The notes beneath the pieces were generated by a model. The model was not told the DNA's origin. It saw only the letters and a list, made by a program, of their open reading frames with translations, and searched no databases. DNA of 64,000 nt from an uncultured Eubacteriales bacterium (lineage in GTDB: Bacteria > Bacillota > Clostridia > Christensenellales > Christensenellaceae), in contig CAOKKG010000003.1 in the NCBI GenBank assembly GCA_948468985.1, positions 1-64,000 on the forward strand, given 5' to 3'. Below are positions 60,571 through 64,000 of the stretch, one piece after another (the first letter of the stretch is position 1; every line of letters begins with the position of its first letter). A program made the position numbers and the translations under genes.

Positions 60571-63237
60571 ATGTTTTTGTTCAAACGGGAAGATAAATTT
60601 TTGCGGCGCGCCCGCAAGCAAGCCGACCGGGTCGTGGCGCTGAAGGGCGAGTTTGAGGGCCTGACGGACGAAGCGCTGCAGGCGAAGACAGCGGAATTTC
60701 GCGCGCGCGTGCAGGCGGGCGAGAGCCTGGACGACCTGCTCCCCGAGGTCTTTGCGCAGGTGCGTGAGGCTGCGCGGCGCGTGCTCGGGATGGAACACTA
60801 CTATGTGCAGATCCTGGGCGGGATCATCCTGCACAACGGCGATATCGCGGAAATGAAGACGGGCGAGGGCAAGACGCTCGTGGCCACGCTGCCCGTGTGC
60901 CTGAACGCGCTTAGGGGGCAGGGCGTGCATGTCGTCACGGTCAACGAATACTTGGCGCGGCGCGACAGCGAATGGATGGGGCGGCTGTACCGCTTTTTGG
61001 GCTTTTCGGTGGGGCTCTTGGAACGCGACGCGGACATCCCCGCAAAGCAGCGCGCCTATGCGGCGGACATCACCTATGGTACGAATAACGAATTCGGCTT
61101 TGACTATCTGCGCGATAACATGAAGGTGCATAGGGAGGATCTTGTGCAGCGGGAGCTTAGCTATGCCATTGTGGACGAGGTGGACTCCATCCTGATCGAC
61201 GAGGCGCGCACGCCGCTCATCATCTCGGGCACGGGCGACGACAGTTCGGCGCTCTATGCCCGGGCGGACGCCTTTGTGCGGGGACTTCGGGCCGAGGCGG
61301 ACTATGAGCTGGACGAAAAGCAAAAGACGATCAATTTGACCGAGCAGGGCACAGCGCGGGCGGAAAAGTATTTCGGCGTGGACAATTTGAGCGACATCGA
61401 AAACACGACGCTCAACCACCATATCAATCAGGCGCTGCGCGCCAACTACATCATGCGGCGGGACATCGACTATGTCGTGCAAAACGGCGAGGTGTTGATC
61501 GTCGACGAATACACCGGGCGGCTCATGGTCGGGCGGCGGTATTCGGACGGATTGCATCAGGCGATCGAGACCAAGGAAAAGGTCAAGGTGCAGGGCGAAT
61601 CCAAGACGCTTGCGACCATCACTTTCCAGAACTTCTTCCGTATGTACGAGAAGCTCGCGGGCATGACGGGCACGGCCAAGACAGAGGAAGCCGAATTCGA
61701 GGGCATCTATGATCTCGGCGTGGTCGAGATCCCGACAAACCGCCCCGTCATCCGCGAGGACAAGCCGGATGTTGTGCTCTCGACCGAGGCGCAGAAGTTC
61801 GACGCCGTGATCGACGAGATCTGCCAGGTACACAAGACCGGGCGGCCGATGCTCGTGGGCACCGTGTCCGTGGAAAACAGCGAAAAGCTGTCTGCCCTGC
61901 TCCGCCGCCGCGGCGTTCCGCACGAGGTGCTGAACGCGAAAAACCACGAAAAGGAGGCCTATATCGTGGCGCAGGCGGGCAAGTTCGGCGCGGTCACGAT
62001 CGCGACCAACATGGCCGGGCGCGGCACGGACATCATCCTGGGCGGCAACGCGGACTACCTTGCGAAATACGACATGCAGCGCCAGGGCTATGCCGACGAG
62101 CTCATCTATGCCGCCAGCATGCCGATGGAGACGGACGACCCCGAGGTGCTGGAGGCGCGGAAGGTGTACCGCCACCTCTTTAGTGGGTACGAGGCTGCGG
62201 CAAAGGCCGACCGCGAAAAGGTGCTGGCCGCAGGCGGGCTCTATATTATCGGCACCGAGCGGCACGAGAGTCGCCGGATCGACAACCAGCTGCGCGGGCG
62301 CAGCGGGCGGCAGGGCGACCCGGGCGCGTCCAGGTTCTATGTCGCGTTTGAGGACGACCTCATGCGCTTGTTCGGCGGCGAACGCATGCAGAACATGATG
62401 CAGGCGCTCACCCGCGGCGAGGCCGTGCCGATGGAGTATAAGATGCTGAGCCGGCAGATCGAGCGCGCGCAAAAGCGCATCGAGGAGCGCAACTTCGCCG
62501 CGCGCAGCCATGTGCTGAAATACGACGATGTGTTAAATAAGCAGCGTGAGGTCATCTATTCGCAGCGCAGAAAAGTTTTGCTTGGCGAGGATATTTCTGA
62601 TACTATAATAGAGATGCGCAAAAGCCTCCTGGACGCGGTGTTTTCGGAACACTGCGCCGCCGGGGCAGAGGCGTTCGACGCTGCGGCGCTACTCCGGTCG
62701 CTCATCGGTATCTTCGGTATCGCGAATCTCGAAGAACTTTTGGGCATGCCGGTTACCTTCGACAACCGCAAGGCATTGCGCGAAAAGATGGAGAAAATCG
62801 CCGACGGCGTCTATGCGCTAAAGACGCGGGAATTCGCCGAGGCGGGCGGCGACATGCGCGAGGTGGAGCGCGTCGTGCTGCTGCGCGCGGTGGACGAGAA
62901 ATGGATGGACCACATCGACGCGATGGACCAACTCCGCCGCGGCATCGGCTTGCGGTCCTATGGGCAGACCGATCCGGTCGTGGCCTATCAAAAGGAAGGC
63001 TTCGACATGTTCGAGGAGATGGTGGACAATATCGGCCGTGCGACGGTGCGCATGCTCTACCATGTCCGCGCGGGGCAGAAGGTGGAACGCAAGGCGGAAC
63101 AAAAGCTCACGCGCGCCAACTATGCCGACGAGGTGGCGGCGCGCCGCGCCAAGAAGGCGGCGGTCCGCCCGGGGCGCAACGACCTGTGCCCCTGCGGCAG
63201 CGGCAAGAAGTACAAAAACTGCCACGGCCGCGCATAA
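60571..63237 (+). CDS. secA: Preprotein translocase ATPase SecA
   Basis: An 888-residue SecA of normal length. Walker A MKTGEGKTLV near residues 95-104, Walker B VDEVDSILIDEARTPLIISG near 198-217, the preprotein cross-linking domain, GTDIILGGNADYL near 486-498, GRSGRQGDPGASRFYVAFEDD near 573-593 and a C-terminal SEC-C zinc motif with CPCGSGKKYKNCH near 874-886 are complete. It pushes secretory proteins through SecYEG. AAAGAGGAA precedes the ATG. In many Firmicutes the order hpf-secA-prfB is conserved, as seen here. Confidence 0.98.
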   Translation: MFLFKREDKFLRRARKQADRVVALKGEFEGLTDEALQAKTAEFRARVQAGESLDDLLPEVFAQVREAARRVLGMEHYYVQILGGIILHNGDIAEMKTGEGKTLVATLPVCLNALRGQGVHVVTVNEYLARRDSEWMGRLYRFLGFSVGLLERDADIPAKQRAYAADITYGTNNEFGFDYLRDNMKVHREDLVQRELSYAIVDEVDSILIDEARTPLIISGTGDDSSALYARADAFVRGLRAEADYELDEKQKTINLTEQGTARAEKYFGVDNLSDIENTTLNHHINQALRANYIMRRDIDYVVQNGEVLIVDEYTGRLMVGRRYSDGLHQAIETKEKVKVQGESKTLATITFQNFFRMYEKLAGMTGTAKTEEAEFEGIYDLGVVEIPTNRPVIREDKPDVVLSTEAQKFDAVIDEICQVHKTGRPMLVGTVSVENSEKLSALLRRRGVPHEVLNAKNHEKEAYIVAQAGKFGAVTIATNMAGRGTDIILGGNADYLAKYDMQRQGYADELIYAASMPMETDDPEVLEARKVYRHLFSGYEAAAKADREKVLAAGGLYIIGTERHESRRIDNQLRGRSGRQGDPGASRFYVAFEDDLMRLFGGERMQNMMQALTRGEAVPMEYKMLSRQIERAQKRIEERNFAARSHVLKYDDVLNKQREVIYSQRRKVLLGEDISDTIIEMRKSLLDAVFSEHCAAGAEAFDAAALLRSLIGIFGIANLEELLGMPVTFDNRKALREKMEKIADGVYALKTREFAEAGGDMREVERVVLLRAVDEKWMDHIDAMDQLRRGIGLRSYGQTDPVVAYQKEGFDMFEEMVDNIGRATVRMLYHVRAGQKVERKAEQKLTRANYADEVAARRAKKAAVRPGRNDLCPCGSGKKYKNCHGRA

Positions 63238-63305
63238 CTTCATGCGAAACGGGACTTTCCCGAGAGCAATAAAAAAATATACCAATGAAAGAGGTGACGA
63301 ACAGC

Positions 63306-64000
63306 ATGATCCAGCTCGATGAATACAAGAGCTTACTGCAGAATGCAAAGACTATGCTGAACGAGGCAGGTGAATCACTTTGACCTCGCTTCCATGCGAA
63401 AGAATCTGGAAGAATTGAAGTCAAAGATGGAACAACCCGGCTTCTGGGACAATGTGGAAGAGGCCAACAAGGTCAATAAGCAGATCCGGCCGCTCGAGGA
63501 GACGCTCGCCAAGAATGAGGAGCTCCAGGGGAAGGCGGATGAGCTTGAAACGATGCTGCTGCTCGCCGAGGAAGAGGGCGACGACAGCCTGGACGCCGAG
63601 ATCGAAGCGCTCGGCGAGGAACTAAAGCACGAGGCCGAGGCGTTCAAGTTGAGCGCGCTTCTAAACGGGCCATATGACAAGAGCAACGCGATTGTGTCGC
63701 TGCACGCGGGTGCGGGCGGCACCGAGGCGCAGGACTGGACCTCGATGCTGTACCGGATGTACACCCGCTGGGCGGAGCGCCGGCATTTCAAGGTCAAGAT
63801 CCTGGACTTTCTGGAAGGCGAGGAAGCGGGCGTCAAGAGCGTTACAATGCTCATCGAAGGGCTCAACGCCTATGGGTATCTGCGCAGCGAAAAGGGCGTG
63901 CACCGCTTGGTGCGTATCTCGCCGTTCGACTCTGCGGCGCGGCGGCATACCTCCTTTTCCTCGGTGGATGTCACGCCTGAGCTTGCGGAGGAGACGGATT
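63306..64000 (+). CDS. prfB: Peptide chain release factor 2 with programmed frameshift (3' end cut)
   Basis: Translation starts at ATG 63306 (AAAGAGGTGA eight bases upstream) and meets an in-frame TGA at 63381-63383 after 25 codons. Context CTT-TGA-C is the classical RF2 shift site; a +1 slip continues as LASMRKNLEELKSKMEQPGFW and keeps the RF2 frame open to the window end. An SD-like GAGGCAGG (63363-63370) lies upstream of the slip. AGAGGTEAQDW near residue 138 and the stop-recognition motif SPFDS near 207 identify RF2, which reads UGA and UAA. The GGQ motif lies beyond the window. Confidence 0.95.
63378..63384 (+). promoter_or_regulatory. Programmed +1 frameshift site of prfB
   Basis: CTTTGAC, with the slippery CTT at 63378-63380 and the TGA at 63381-63383. 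Low RF2 slows termination at this UGA and favours the shift, so RF2 regulates its own synthesis. Confidence 0.95.

Noticed and set aside
60532-62511. 659-codon minus-strand frame over secA
   Set aside because: Antisense shadow of the well-conserved secA gene.

Overview
The window is 64 kb of GC-rich, gene-dense chromosome from a spore-forming Firmicute, most likely a member of class Clostridia. The evidence is a SpoIIID sporulation regulator directly followed by an mreB/mbl gene, an LTA-synthase-like sulfatase, meso-diaminopimelate dehydrogenase, formate-tetrahydrofolate ligase, AGGAGG-type ribosome binding sites, TTG starts, and sigma-A promoters of TTGACA/TATAAT type. I see no rRNA or tRNA gene, insertion sequence, prophage or CRISPR array. 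The genus cannot be fixed from the sequence.

Layout. 1-1.6 kb: a YitT-family membrane protein (cut by the window edge) and a HAD phosphatase. 2-6.5 kb: an operon with a structured leader, an adenine-phosphoribosyltransferase-like protein, a fused two-domain ECF ATPase, EcfT, a creatininase-family hydrolase and an ECF substrate-binding membrane protein; this is an uptake system of unknown substrate. 6.5-12.4 kb: a small zinc-ribbon protein, a LUD protein, an aconitase-family hydratase, a polyol dehydrogenase and a second creatininase-family protein. 12.6-18.9 kb: a lipoprotein, a P-loop kinase, an LTA-synthase-like protein coupled to a lipid kinase, a ribokinase and a HAD phosphatase. 19.4-22.2 kb: an ABC importer of the ABC_sub_bind type. 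22.5-23.9 kb: a HAD phosphatase and thiamine pyrophosphokinase. 24.1-29.2 kb: a complete branched-chain amino-acid ABC operon (livJHMGF) behind a leader with a hydrophobic ORF and two terminator-like hairpins. 29.5-30 kb: an XRE regulator and a small coiled-coil gene flanking a perfect operator-like palindrome.

30.2-42.9 kb is a run of housekeeping and accessory enzymes: meso-DAP dehydrogenase, a second YitT protein, a GNAT-DUF523-nitroreductase run-on ORF, HAD, glycerophosphodiesterase, HD hydrolase, an APH(3')-like kinase, methyltransferase, a second APH-fold kinase, Cys-tRNA(Pro) deacylase, a UDG-superfamily glycosylase whose stop and whose neighbour's start appear to be lost by one base change, DedA and RarA. 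43.2-50.9 kb: PepD, Fhs, an EamA transporter, a remnant of a tRNA-binding protein, an inositol-monophosphatase family protein, a PfkB kinase and two tandem 6-phospho-3-hexuloisomerase-like SIS proteins.

51.2-64 kb is the conserved core: spoIIID, mbl, rsmA (with a 128-bp in-frame partial duplication just behind it), an M20 amidohydrolase, metK, recD2, comFC, a structured noncoding RNA that I assign to the raiA motif, hpf/raiA with a sigma-H-like promoter, secA, and prfB with its programmed +1 frameshift, cut by the window end. The comFC - raiA RNA - hpf block links sporulation and ribosome hibernation and is the most interesting single locus.
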